DNA from: Glandiceps talaboti
Lineage: Eukaryota; Hemichordata; Enteropneusta; Spengelidae
Direction of reading: 5' to 3'
DNA: 64,000 bases
NCBI RefSeq assembly: GCF_964340395.1
Contig: NC_135569.1
Location: 13,658,519 to 13,722,518 of the forward strand
This document shows, piece by piece, positions 59,101 to 64,000 of the stretch. The translations under genes were made by a program, and so were the position numbers. The notes under the pieces are model-generated. The model worked only from the letters and a program-made list of their open reading frames with translations. It was not told where the DNA came from and did not search any database. Within the stretch, counting starts at the first letter, position 1. Every line of letters begins with the position of its first letter.

Positions 59101-61649
59101 TCACTTTTCCCTCATGTGAGGGCGCTCTCACATGACACTTATTTCAAAAATGAGCACCTGATGGGTAACCAGAAAATGGCGTACTTGCTTACAAGTTAAA
59201 TGATAACAGTTGGTGATAAATCTCCACAACTTGAAAGTTAACATTACTACGAATAAACTACCGAGCTTGACATGATAATGACTTGTTGAACATAATATAC
59301 ACGCAACACTTGTTTAAAGTATAAAATGTACCAATTCTCTACAAATGTCTATCTCTTCAACTCTCTACTCATTGGCTGCCATTTTAACACTACTGATAGA
59401 GGGCGCTGTTTATTCTGAGATACAAACAAGTGTTAAAAAATGCATTCAGTCATTATCTGTATGGACTAGTCTGGTTAGTAGTAAGTAGACCTACTTCATT
59501 TTCTCCAAAGTCCAGTAATGTGTGGCTCCATTCTTCTTATCTTGGACTTCAACAGCTACCACAGTACGTGGGAATGGTCTATCAATCATATCCATACTGT
59601 CATCGTTGGGCAGTAAATCAGGTGGTAGTGGAGAATACAGGGTGTCACTCAGTAACACAAACTGGAATTCCACCTAATGGGCAAATAAGAAAACAACATA
59701 TTTGTCACTGGCTTTCAACAAGTGTAAAATATACCGGTAGATGTAGCCAAGTTCCCTTGTCATTTTACCAGACTGAATGTTTTATTTCAAAACAAATATT
59801 GTTAGTAAGGCCTAAAAAAAAATAATTGTTTGGTTCCGGTTACACGACCCCACCTAGCTTTTCACTGCCGACCCTACAGTTTTTCTTACGTATTCGAGAA
59901 AAAAATAACATCATAAAAAATTGTGAAGTCTCATGAGAAACAGTGGATGCAAAAACTGCCATTAACTTAAAAAGACACTCTAAAACTGTTCTTAAAATCT
60001 GTAATCGCCGTACATCTGATAGGATGAAATAAACAACACAGAGACCATTTGGAAAACAATGGAAAACCTGAAATAAAGTAACAAAGCTACCTACCCCACC
60101 TATTCTAAAATTGAGTGTAACCAGAACCACACAATTTCTTTTATTAGGCCTAATATAAATTATTGTGTGAAACTACACAATCATTTAATAATCTCTTTTC
60201 TCAGTTACTAAGGTTTCTATAACTTTACATAATCACAGTTCTCCAAACTTTAAATTCCAAATTTTAATTTTCTAACATTGTGATTATTAATTATACCTTA
60301 TGCAATTCTGATGTGAATGTATTCAAACTAAAAATATGGAATTTATACATAACCCTTTTCTTGATTTTTTTTCATAAATTACATATTGTATGCTTACTAA
60401 GGGATAACACCTACAATTGTATTATGCACTGATGTGACAAATCATATTATTCCCAAAAAGGTTTCTTCGTTCAACCATAAAATACTCATGATATATCAGT
60501 TCATCATTACTTGTCTTTCGACTCATAGTGACAGGGCTCCTGAGGTCACTCGTATTTCCCTTGCCTGAACAAAAACAAGTCCTGGGGAATAATATCTAAA
60601 TATTCAACATTACTTTGATGAGGTCATTTATACAAATTTACATTTGTTCTTAAATTCAGCAATGGAATGTATAGTGACTGAGGCAAATTTTTTGAAAAGA
60701 CATTTTTGTGGCTTTTTTGTTTATACATATAAATGGTTGAAATCTGATAAATATTACTAGTACATAAATTGTCCTATACATACCTTCTTCTTCAGTTCCA
60801 CACTGATGGCATTAGATTCTTTCAAAAATATAGCATTACCCCACAGATCATCCTGTCAATAGACAAACAAATATTTATTTATGTTAAATTTACAAACTTT
60901 CTAACTTTCTCATTTCATGTACCATGATTGTAAACACAACACTATATATAATCACTGACTTGTAACATGCCATTAGTGCTGGCTAAAGTGGCCATATGGA
61001 TGAGGATTGGATATTTATTTTGGATATTTAATTTATAAAATTCTATCCTGGCTTCCTACTTGAAAAATCAATGTTAAACAACATTGACCATGTCTGTTTT
61101 TATCTAGTTTATGACTTGGGCACCTGGGGTCGTGTGAAAATCAAACATATTTTATTGCATTTGGGGTACCCCTGGGTGCCTATAATTAAATCCGTGATTC
61201 ACGATAAATAATTTGGTCCGTCTTTCCAAAATATTTTAGACGATTTGAAGTCAAAAATTATTTCCTCACTAAATGTGGAAAGATATCCTCAAAATACGGT
61301 ATAATTCTTTCGGAATTGATAACAATAACCAATCATATGTTGTCCCCATCTTGGGTCAAGTCAAGTCAGGTCAGGTCAATCCCCAAGCTGCCCCCTGCTC
61401 CATGAGGAGAGTTGACTTGGGGAGCCCCGACTGTGACGTCATGTAGTAATCAAACGCAACTTGGGGCAACTTTAGGTGTCTCAAGGCACCCTAGGTTGCA
61501 TAATCAAAAGCACCCCTGATACTTCCATTTCCTAAAGGTTATAACCTTTGACTTATAACCTACCCGTAATGAGGTGAACTGATGATACTTCCATTTTCTA
61601 AAGGCCCACTCAGCTATTTTGTATTCTTTCTCAGTCCATTGTGGCTCAC
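29574..61649 (-). CDS. KIF1A: Kinesin-3 motor of KIF1A/KIF1B/Unc-104 type (C-terminal ~990 codons)
   Basis: KIF1A/Unc-104 motors carry synaptic-vesicle precursors to microtubule plus ends; the C-terminal PH domain binds phosphoinositides on cargo. Constitutive-type exons, 5' to 3': 61649-61564, 60852-60784, 59673-59495, 58767-58621, 57891-57681, 56897-56807, 53677-53497, 53132-53042 or 52137-52050, 49882-49761, 49020-48965, 48237-48129, 47345-47194, 44585-44480, 44004-43890, 43424-43291, 41305-41244, 36391-36246, 35278-35003, 32871-32588, 31586-31394, 30311-30193, 29616-29574. Cassettes are 54316-54272 and 39994-39917. Phases close to 989 residues plus stop. Landmarks are [90 protein letters not shown] and PH-domain [17 protein letters not shown] and [11 protein letters not shown]. 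The motor and FHA domains lie beyond the window. It is the single invertebrate-type counterpart of vertebrate KIF1A and KIF1B. Confidence 0.97.
29851..30240 (-). repeat. 53-bp tandem array made of exon 3' end plus 5' splice site
   Basis: On the minus strand the unit is CATGATTGGCTGTATGCCTT through CTAGCTGGATCTATAAG and then GTAAGA. Seven donor copies (GGTAAG) occur at + positions near 30188, 30135, 30082, 30029, 29976, 29917 and 29864. Spacing is 53 bp, with one of 59. The first copy is the true end of exon 23. Copies 1-4 look identical and 5-7 carry changes; a 12-bp partial unit closes the array. Confidence 0.95.
30193..30311 (-). CDS. KIF1A: Kinesin-3 window exon 23, PH domain C-terminal part
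   Basis: Acceptor ATTTGTAG; donor AAG|GTAAGA. It encodes [19 protein letters not shown] and [15 protein letters not shown], the last strands and the C-terminal helix with its invariant Trp. The 3' part of the exon and the donor are repeated six more times downstream in the intron (29851-30192). Read-through meets TAA right after GSIR. Confidence 0.95.
30681..30985 (+). mobile_element. tRNA-derived SINE (copy 2)
   Basis: GTCATGATAGTCGAAATGGT, TAGAGTGGCTGACTTTGGAA, CCCAGCTGTATAATTGGGGA and GGCTGCAATGGATTGTATGC align with copy 1 at 18941. The tail is broken. It lies in the intron between exons 22 and 23. Confidence 0.75.
31216..31315 (+). mobile_element. SINE body fragment
   Basis: GTAATGGATTGTATGCTCTC and CTCTGTGCCAGGGGTAATAA repeat the body of the SINE at 30681, without a tRNA head. 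Confidence 0.65.
31394..31586 (-). CDS. KIF1A: Kinesin-3 window exon 22, PH domain N-terminal part
   Basis: Acceptor CGCCCAG; donor AAG|GTATGT. It encodes [39 protein letters not shown] and [20 protein letters not shown]. The basic residues after GYLNF and in RRYVVVRR are where KIF1 PH domains contact phosphoinositides. Confidence 0.96.
31757..31850. repeat. 43-bp direct duplication
   Basis: CATATACCGGTAGGTTTATG with CCAAATACCCTTCCTTCTCT occurs twice in succession. Confidence 0.85.
32065..32121. repeat. (AC)n microsatellite
   Basis: An uninterrupted run of about 28 AC units. Confidence 0.95.
32588..32871 (-). CDS. KIF1A: Kinesin-3 window exon 21
   Basis: Acceptor AATCTCAG; donor CAG|GTAGGG. 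It encodes a Ser/Pro-rich linker and then [15 protein letters not shown], which leads straight into the PH domain as in KIF1A. Confidence 0.93.
33211..33333. repeat. Small fold-back element
   Basis: ATTATGGGTAATGAACAATA with TTAGGAGCTTC is mirrored by GAAGCTGCTAACATTGTTCA with TTTTCCCATGAT. Confidence 0.65.
34601..34842. repeat. (CATA)n microsatellite
   Basis: About 240 bp of CATACATA with a few CAGA and CACA interruptions. All ORFs within it are artefacts. Confidence 0.97.
35003..35278 (-). CDS. KIF1A: Kinesin-3 window exon 20
   Basis: Acceptor CTTGGTCAG; donor AAG|GTATTA. It begins [14 protein letters not shown], continues with a Pro/Thr/Asp-rich linker and ends [12 protein letters not shown] plus NTSQPPELK. 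The linker is typically variable in the family. Confidence 0.93.
35300..35640. mobile_element. Fold-back element, family F (copy 1)
   Basis: TTTCTGGTTAGGTCATTCTG, TATTTATGGCAGTTAGTG and CATGATTGGCTCTGCAGTTG are shared with 47455-47800. The ends (AGGCAAAAAAAAAA and TTTTTTTTTGGCCTTA) resemble family A ends. Confidence 0.7.
36246..36391 (-). CDS. KIF1A: Kinesin-3 window exon 19
   Basis: Acceptor GTCGGTAG; donor GAG|GTATGT. It encodes [36 protein letters not shown] and [12 protein letters not shown]. Confidence 0.94.
36611..37480. repeat. 47-bp minisatellite, ~19 copies
   Basis: Units contain GTAAACTGGGCAATACCTTA, CAATTGTACATAGTATTGAT and GACATG, with small variants (TATGTAG, ACATAAT, TTCATAG). 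It lies within the intron just before exon 19. Confidence 0.95.
37500..37660. repeat. ~38-bp array, four copies
   Basis: Units of GACATTTGCCTGGTAAATGA and TTCACTCATAAACCT follow directly after the 47-bp array. Confidence 0.8.
38110..38345. repeat. Single non-tandem copy of the 97-bp satellite unit with flank
   Basis: CACCCATAACACTAAAGTAA through TATACTGTATCGTTTGCTAA is one satellite unit. The following GACCACATTAGAAAGG and AGTGCTTTACTTCAGTGTTA match the right flank of the array at 12440-12520. Confidence 0.8.
38346..39916 (-). other. Kinesin intron between cassette exon and exon 19, right part
   Basis: AT-rich sequence without a recognised repeat or exon. The short open frames here lack splice sites and family similarity. 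Confidence 0.5.
39917..39994 (-). CDS. KIF1A: Kinesin-3 cassette exon (78 bp)
   Basis: Acceptor CACATAG and donor AGCG|GTAAGA enclose 26 codons beginning [18 protein letters not shown] and ending SPIKHS. It is phase 1 at both ends. Exons 17 and 19 join directly to give [10 protein letters not shown], like vertebrate SPGMQRRRRR, so this exon is optional. I recall no vertebrate counterpart. Confidence 0.68.
41062..41186 (+). promoter_or_regulatory. Four tandem CTCF-like motifs, ~35-bp period
   Basis: TAGAGGGCGC cores start at 41069, 41104 and 41139, and TAGATGGCAC at 41173. Copies 2 and 3 (ACACTAGAGGGCGC) fit CCASYAGRKGGCRS at 13 of 14 positions; copies 1 and 4 fit at 12. All have the same orientation. 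They lie 58 bp from exon 17, in the intron downstream of it. Confidence 0.45.
41244..41305 (-). CDS. KIF1A: Kinesin-3 window exon 17
   Basis: Acceptor CCTTCCAG; donor CAG|GTGAGC. It encodes [20 protein letters not shown], like KIF1[12 protein letters not shown]. Ends with one base, G, at phase 1. Confidence 0.92.
42326..42372. repeat. (CATA)n microsatellite
   Basis: About eleven CATA units. Confidence 0.95.
42668..42915 (-). mobile_element. tRNA-derived SINE (copy 3, reverse)
   Basis: On the minus strand it begins GTCATGATGGGTGAATGGTT, has the B-box-like GGTTCGAGCCC and ends AAAGCGCTATATAAGAACCC with (ATT)n. It is the best-preserved copy in the window. Confidence 0.8.
43291..43424 (-). CDS. 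KIF1A: Kinesin-3 window exon 16
   Basis: Acceptor CATTACAG; donor CAG|GTATAC. It encodes [36 protein letters not shown] and SGYYKASD. Confidence 0.94.
43596..43850. repeat. (TGTC)n microsatellite
   Basis: CTGTCTGT runs with TGTGTCTCTCAAG interruptions repeated three times. Confidence 0.95.
43890..44004 (-). CDS. KIF1A: Kinesin-3 window exon 15
   Basis: Acceptor TTTACTAG; donor GAA|GTAAGT. It encodes [20 protein letters not shown] and [18 protein letters not shown]. Confidence 0.95.
44480..44585 (-). CDS. KIF1A: Kinesin-3 window exon 14
   Basis: Acceptor CTTTTAG; donor CAG|GTAAGA. It encodes [20 protein letters not shown] and [14 protein letters not shown]. Confidence 0.92.
45165..45378. 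mobile_element. Fold-back element, family G
   Basis: The left end GAGGAACGCCACTCCA is mirrored by TGGAGTGGCGCATTTCCCTT at the right. GCATTTTCAT/ATGAAAATG pairs follow inside. Related ends occur at 23690 and 57088. Confidence 0.75.
45720..46100. repeat. Dispersed repeat H with a nested family B insertion
   Basis: GCCCCCCCC, AACTAAATTGGCCAAAAT and CAATCAATTTCAAATCAGTA match 55395-55620. In this copy a family B element (about 45877-46050, ends TTTTTGTTAAGG and CCTTAGCAAAAACACT) sits where copy 2 is continuous. Confidence 0.7.
46480..46650. mobile_element. Family D element, partial
   Basis: GTGTTAGATTACACAAGTGG and AATCACCCTGTAATCACGAC match the middle of the family D copies. Confidence 0.6.
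46690..47028. mobile_element. Palindromic element, family C (copy 3)
   Basis: GTTACAAACAGGGAAAGTAA, TTTGATAAGAACAGTTTTAT and AAACTGTTCTTATCAACTGT give the same mirrored order as copy 1. Confidence 0.75.
47194..47345 (-). CDS. KIF1A: Kinesin-3 window exon 13
   Basis: Acceptor TACTAG; donor TCG|GTAAGT. It encodes [36 protein letters not shown] and [11 protein letters not shown] of the conserved DUF3694-type region. Confidence 0.95.
47455..47800. mobile_element. Fold-back element, family F (copy 2)
   Basis: TGTTTCTGGTCAGGACAGTT at the left faces CTGACCAGAAACAATTTTTT at the right. The middle is shared with 35300-35640. Confidence 0.75.
47890..48030. mobile_element. Palindromic element, family E (copy 2)
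   Basis: CAGCCAGAAAATACTTGTGA with CCTAAGGGTT is mirrored by AGACCCCTTAGGTAACTGCA and TTGGCTGAAC. The centre is more diverged than in the other copies. Confidence 0.65.
48129..48237 (-). CDS. KIF1A: Kinesin-3 window exon 12
   Basis: Acceptor TATTGCAG; donor GAGA|GTAAGT. It encodes [18 protein letters not shown] and [17 protein letters not shown]. Confidence 0.94.
48419..48640. repeat. (TGTC)n and (TATG)n microsatellites
   Basis: A short TGTC run at 48419-48462, then TATGTATG at 48537-48622 ending in TCTGTCTG. Confidence 0.95.
48641..48908. repeat. 12-13-bp array
   Basis: About twenty units of GACTGCTATGT with a following G, TG or TT, next to exon 11. Confidence 0.95.
48965..49020 (-). CDS. 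KIF1A: Kinesin-3 window exon 11
   Basis: Acceptor CTTGTAG; donor CAG|GTAAAG. It encodes [18 protein letters not shown], like KIF1A SRRHFPRVMPLSKP. Confidence 0.92.
49761..49882 (-). CDS. KIF1A: Kinesin-3 window exon 10
   Basis: Acceptor CATATAG; donor AAG|GTGAGT. It encodes [20 protein letters not shown] and [14 protein letters not shown]. Confidence 0.94.
49977..50299. mobile_element. Family D element (copy 2)
   Basis: It runs from GATTCTGGTAATTGAAATCT to GATTACCAGTCTTAGAGTC, sharing GTAGATTACACAAGTTGGTG and AAACCAACACCCATTCAATA with 18403-18724. Confidence 0.8.
50411..50593. mobile_element. Palindromic element, family E (copy 3)
   Basis: CAGCCGGAAAATACTCATGA and CCTAAGGGTTGTCACTAC face GTAGTGACAAAGGCCCCTTA and TTCTTCGGCTGAAC. 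This is the cleanest copy. Confidence 0.8.
51233..51349. mobile_element. 117-bp fold-back element
   Basis: TTACTACCAAACGAGAGAGA with CTAGAGACTTTCA is mirrored by TGAAAGTCTATAGTCTC and TTTGGTAGTAA, a 33-bp terminal inverted repeat with three mismatches. Confidence 0.85.
52050..52137 (-). CDS. KIF1A: Kinesin-3 alternative exon 9B
   Basis: Acceptor CTTGCAG; donor AAT|GTAAGT. It encodes [15 protein letters not shown], then [14 protein letters not shown] (29 codons). It is a tandem duplicate of 9A, with one residue fewer after HxH and changes at STE/TTE and SATG/TGKG. Both join exon 8 at phase 2 and exon 10 at phase 0. Confidence 0.92.
53042..53132 (-). CDS. KIF1A: Kinesin-3 alternative exon 9A
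   Basis: Acceptor ATCCACAG; donor AAT|GTAAGT. It encodes [16 protein letters not shown], then [14 protein letters not shown] (30 codons). It is the closer match to vertebrate [16 protein letters not shown]. It is homologous to exon 9B with the same entry and exit phases. Confidence 0.93.
53497..53677 (-). CDS. KIF1A: Kinesin-3 window exon 8
   Basis: Acceptor CGTTTCAG; donor TTTAA|GTAAGT. An acidic linker leads into [20 protein letters not shown] and YADIFCQF. The last two bases AA need a pyrimidine from the next exon to make the conserved Asn. Confidence 0.94.
54272..54316 (-). CDS. KIF1A: Kinesin-3 cassette microexon (45 bp)
   Basis: Acceptor CCACGTAG; donor ACAA|GTAGGT. It encodes [15 protein letters not shown], a polar insert. 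It starts and ends at phase 1, and exons 6 and 8 also join in phase without it, so it can be included or skipped without frame change. Support is splice sites and phase only. Confidence 0.6.
54545..54625. repeat. Family B fragment (reverse)
   Basis: ATTTTACCTACTTACCACCC and TTAACAAAAACACTGGCAGT, then GAACCCTGGTAAAATAACTG. Confidence 0.75.
54626..56806 (-). other. Kinesin intron between exon 6 and the cassette microexon
   Basis: Holds a repeat H copy (55395-55620) and a T/A-rich run at about 55236-55330. No exon was recognised. Confidence 0.5.
55395..55620. repeat. Dispersed repeat H (copy 2)
   Basis: CCAACTAAATTGGCCAAAAT, then CAATCAATTTCAAGTCAGTA and GCAGTGCTATGAATACAAAG without the insertion present at 45877. 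Confidence 0.7.
56807..56897 (-). CDS. KIF1A: Kinesin-3 window exon 6
   Basis: A polypyrimidine tract and GTCAG precede it; the donor is TAG|GTAATA. It encodes [20 protein letters not shown] and [10 protein letters not shown], the counterpart of KIF1A SGTSQEELRIVEG. Ends at phase 1. Confidence 0.9.
57088..57175. mobile_element. Family G element, partial
   Basis: GTGTCACTCCAAGAAATAGA and AACTTTGGGTTCTGGAGAGT match the left half of 45165-45378. Confidence 0.6.
57681..57891 (-). CDS. KIF1A: Kinesin-3 window exon 5
   Basis: Acceptor CCACTAG; donor AAG|GTAAAT. It encodes [36 protein letters not shown] and [14 protein letters not shown]. Confidence 0.95.
58621..58767 (-). CDS. KIF1A: Kinesin-3 window exon 4
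   Basis: Acceptor TTACATAG; donor AAG|GTAACA. It encodes [20 protein letters not shown] and [16 protein letters not shown], in the KIF1B-type family domain. Confidence 0.95.
59495..59673 (-). CDS. KIF1A: Kinesin-3 window exon 3
   Basis: Acceptor CATTAG; donor GAA|GTAGGT. It encodes [20 protein letters not shown], then [14 protein letters not shown] and [11 protein letters not shown]. Confidence 0.95.
59808..60157. mobile_element. Fold-back element, family A (reverse copy)
   Basis: The ends are AAGGCCTAAAAAAAAATAAT with TGTTTGGTTCCGG at the left and CAGAACCACACAATTTC with TATTAGGCCTAA at the right. The interior is the reverse of 3454-3803. Confidence 0.8.
60442..60602. mobile_element. Palindromic element, family E (copy 4)
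   Basis: TTCAACCATAAAATACTCAT and CTCCTGAGGTCACTCGTATT with GCCTGAAC. It keeps the outer flanks, but the core has diverged. Confidence 0.65.
60784..60852 (-). CDS. KIF1A: Kinesin-3 window exon 2
   Basis: Acceptor TTGACAG; donor AAG|GTATGT. It encodes [20 protein letters not shown] and KKK, matching the post-FHA region of KIF1A. Confidence 0.94.
61564..61649 (-). CDS. KIF1A: Kinesin-3 window exon 1
   Basis: Acceptor TTTCCAG; donor CGG|GTAGGT. It encodes [19 protein letters not shown] and KYHQFTSLR. Starts at phase 1, so the preceding exon ends with one base of a codon. Confidence 0.93.
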
Positions 61650-62355
61650 CTGGAAATATTAGAAAATGAAGACAAAAAAGTTACTCAAAATGACTCACTG
61701 AAGAAGAGAGTTTGTTCACCTGTGAAATAAATTATAAACCAGGTTGGAAACAGGTTAGCAGAAAATTACTTTCTAAGTAAATATTTCACAATACATAAAT
61801 TATGACTCACACAAATCTCGTTAGCTCAATAAAGTATTTTCTTAGGTCAAGCACACAGTATGATAACGTTGATCACATGACCTCAATTACTATGAAAATT
61901 TCCTTTTTTGAACTTTCATGGCTTTTAATTCTCCACTCATCTTTAGAAATTTTTTATCTGTATTTTCAGTTTTGACTAAAAAGTCCGTTCTATTACAATT
62001 TCATAATAACACACATTCAAATGCATTTTCTCTTCAATGTTTCCTATCTTTTTAAATATGGATTTCATTTTGTCTTGGTGCGTGTTCACAGAATGGAAAT
62101 CTTTCATAATTTAAGTTTTATATAAAAACGACATCTATTTATTAAATTTCATAATATCACACATTCACTGTGGTATATTGTATAACATTTATCTAGGCTT
62201 GTGCTGTCAGATATGAAAAAGTTAAAAACATTTTTTTTTTTAATTTGTACAAAAACTAGAAGTCAAACATAATTTGCAAAAAATTAATTGCACATCTGCT
62301 GAAAATTTTCTCTCAACAATATATAATATGTTTTTTGAACATTTGTTTTTCTTCA

Positions 62356-62433
<78 letters not shown>

Positions 62434-64000
62434 CTCTCTCGTACCACTCAAATGGAAAACAACAAAAATCTTTAGATAAAAAAACCCCATAATATTATGT
62501 TTACATAATAGCTAATGCTTTTGGAAATTTGTCACACGGACATAACACATTTCTAATTGACTAATTACTAATGAAACTAAAATTAGCTGAAAAAATTAAT
62601 TACAATGTTAACACACATTAACTTAAGATATGCTAGAAATTACTACACTGCGTTAGGATTAATTAAAATATGCACGTAATTAATACACATATCAACTAAA
62701 ACCTAATAAGTACTTATCGACTAAAAACACATTAGCATACCATGATTCGTATAACTACTAATTTGCATATGATGCACTATGTGGCTATCAAATATTTATA
62801 CAAGGTGATATTGTGAAGTATTACGTTCTGAAATGACATTCAACATTTACAGCAAGGTTATCATACCAAATGAGTCACACACATACAAGGCACATTTGAC
62901 GGCCTTACATTTTTTGGGGGGAGACTCCCTAGCTTGAATGAAAATGTCATTACATGATTAGTTTACTGTTCTATAAGATTGTACCAAACAGTATTGACAT
63001 TGCATTTTGCGGCAATGTCAATCTATTGATCACAAAATGTCACTCTATCCGCCAAGTATATATCAAACTCTCTTTCTGAACACGATGACCTTTACAGTCA
63101 GAATCCTACAAAATAAATACCATTACTGAAGTAAAACGCAAATTACAAATGACAAATTGCCAGTGGCTGTCAGTTTACTACAAAGATTCACTATAATCCC
63201 TGCAGTATATAGACTTTTAAGAGTAGTGACTCATTGTTACTCATTGCATACTGATCACGTCTTAGTCATTGTGAAGACAGTCAACTATAAAAAGGAGGAC
63301 GGGTTAGTCACTCTCAAATAGCAAAGCTATAAAAGGAAGACACAGAATCAAGATTTCACACACACTGAAGGTGGCTAGGAATGGTGAAGACAGACAACAC
63401 GTCTTTTAATTTTTTGAAGTGACTGAATTCCTGACATCTATGGATGTAGTTTTCTAAGTTGGATGCAGTTTGCATTTACACCAATTGATTTCTGTGGTGT
63501 ATACATTTTTGGATTTGGTTTTTCTACCCTTATTCCCTTGCATTTTGTTCATTCCCTTATAGTTTTTATTTTTATCAATTCACTTCATCCTATTGCAAGG
63601 GTAGACATACTATATTACCCATCAAATTTACCTTCCTGTTTTTCAAGTACCTGTTTTCCTTCTATTGTTTCCATTCAATTTTCCATGTAAATGTTTAAAT
63701 CCATTTCCCAAATATTTTTTTTTCCTTTCCAAGCCACGGTTACGATGAGATACGTGTCATATATTCATCAATACAACATGTCCAAAGCTATTTTCTTGGT
63801 ATTTGTTATAAGATGTTGACCGCGCTAAATTTCCCATTTTCACTTTCTCATATATTTTCCCTTTAATTTTTCTTTCAAATATCATAATTCCTTCATCAAA
63901 TATATCAATATTGATATTATTTTCCTAAATAATTAATATTTTTCCAGTTGCTATGATACTTTGATGTTAATTACACAACTGCAGGAGATTTAAATATTCA
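61650..64000 (-). other. Kinesin intron extending beyond the window
   Basis: No exon was recognised on either strand over the last 2.35 kb. The content is AT-rich with a CT microsatellite. The next upstream kinesin exon must lie beyond 64000 or be too short to recognise. Confidence 0.6.
62358..62442. repeat. (CT)n microsatellite
   Basis: About 40 CT units with one CG interruption near the right end. Confidence 0.97.

Noticed and set aside
59395-59412. GATAGAGGGCGCTG and similar GAGGGCG strings at 17838, 50951 and 59115
   Set aside because: They share only the right half of the CTCF core.

Overview
This is an intron-rich, AT-rich animal nuclear genome window. Its three genes have GT-AG introns with consistent codon phases and encode proteins very close to vertebrate orthologues. 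Abundant short fold-back elements, tRNA-derived SINEs ending in a (TTA)n-type tail, and many microsatellites suggest a marine invertebrate, probably a deuterostome such as a hemichordate, cephalochordate or echinoderm. The exact taxon cannot be fixed from this window.

Layout: (1) 528-1468, plus strand: the last two coding exons of ATAD3, the mitochondrial AAA+ ATPase; the gene starts before the window. (2) 1469-5881: intergenic DNA with a minisatellite, a hairpin, CTCF-like motifs and a nested palindrome next to the following gene. (3) 5882-19385, plus strand: a complete eight-exon NECAP gene (clathrin/AP-2 accessory protein, 308 residues). Its 6.8-kb first intron holds a large satellite and several fold-back elements. 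(4) 19386-29573: UTR and intergenic sequence between two converging genes. (5) 29574-61649, minus strand: the C-terminal ~990 codons of a kinesin-3 motor of the KIF1A/KIF1B/Unc-104 type, in 22 constitutive-type exons plus 3 alternative ones. The motor and FHA domains lie beyond the right edge.

ATAD3, NECAP2 and KIF1B all map to human 1p36, so this cluster looks like a compact remnant of an ancestral linkage group.

The most notable signals are in the kinesin gene. The exon coding the last helix of the PH domain, together with its 5' splice site, is repeated as a seven-copy 53-bp tandem array. Only the first donor gives the full C-terminus. Two homologous tandem exons (53042-53132 and 52050-52137) have phases that make them mutually exclusive: including both or skipping both gives an early stop. 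A 78-bp and a 45-bp phase-1 cassette exon are also visible. A four-copy array of CTCF-like motifs lies in one kinesin intron, and overlapping POU octamers sit in the arms of the palindrome just before NECAP.

Exons were read by splice sites, phase and remembered family similarity. No alignment or transcript data were available.
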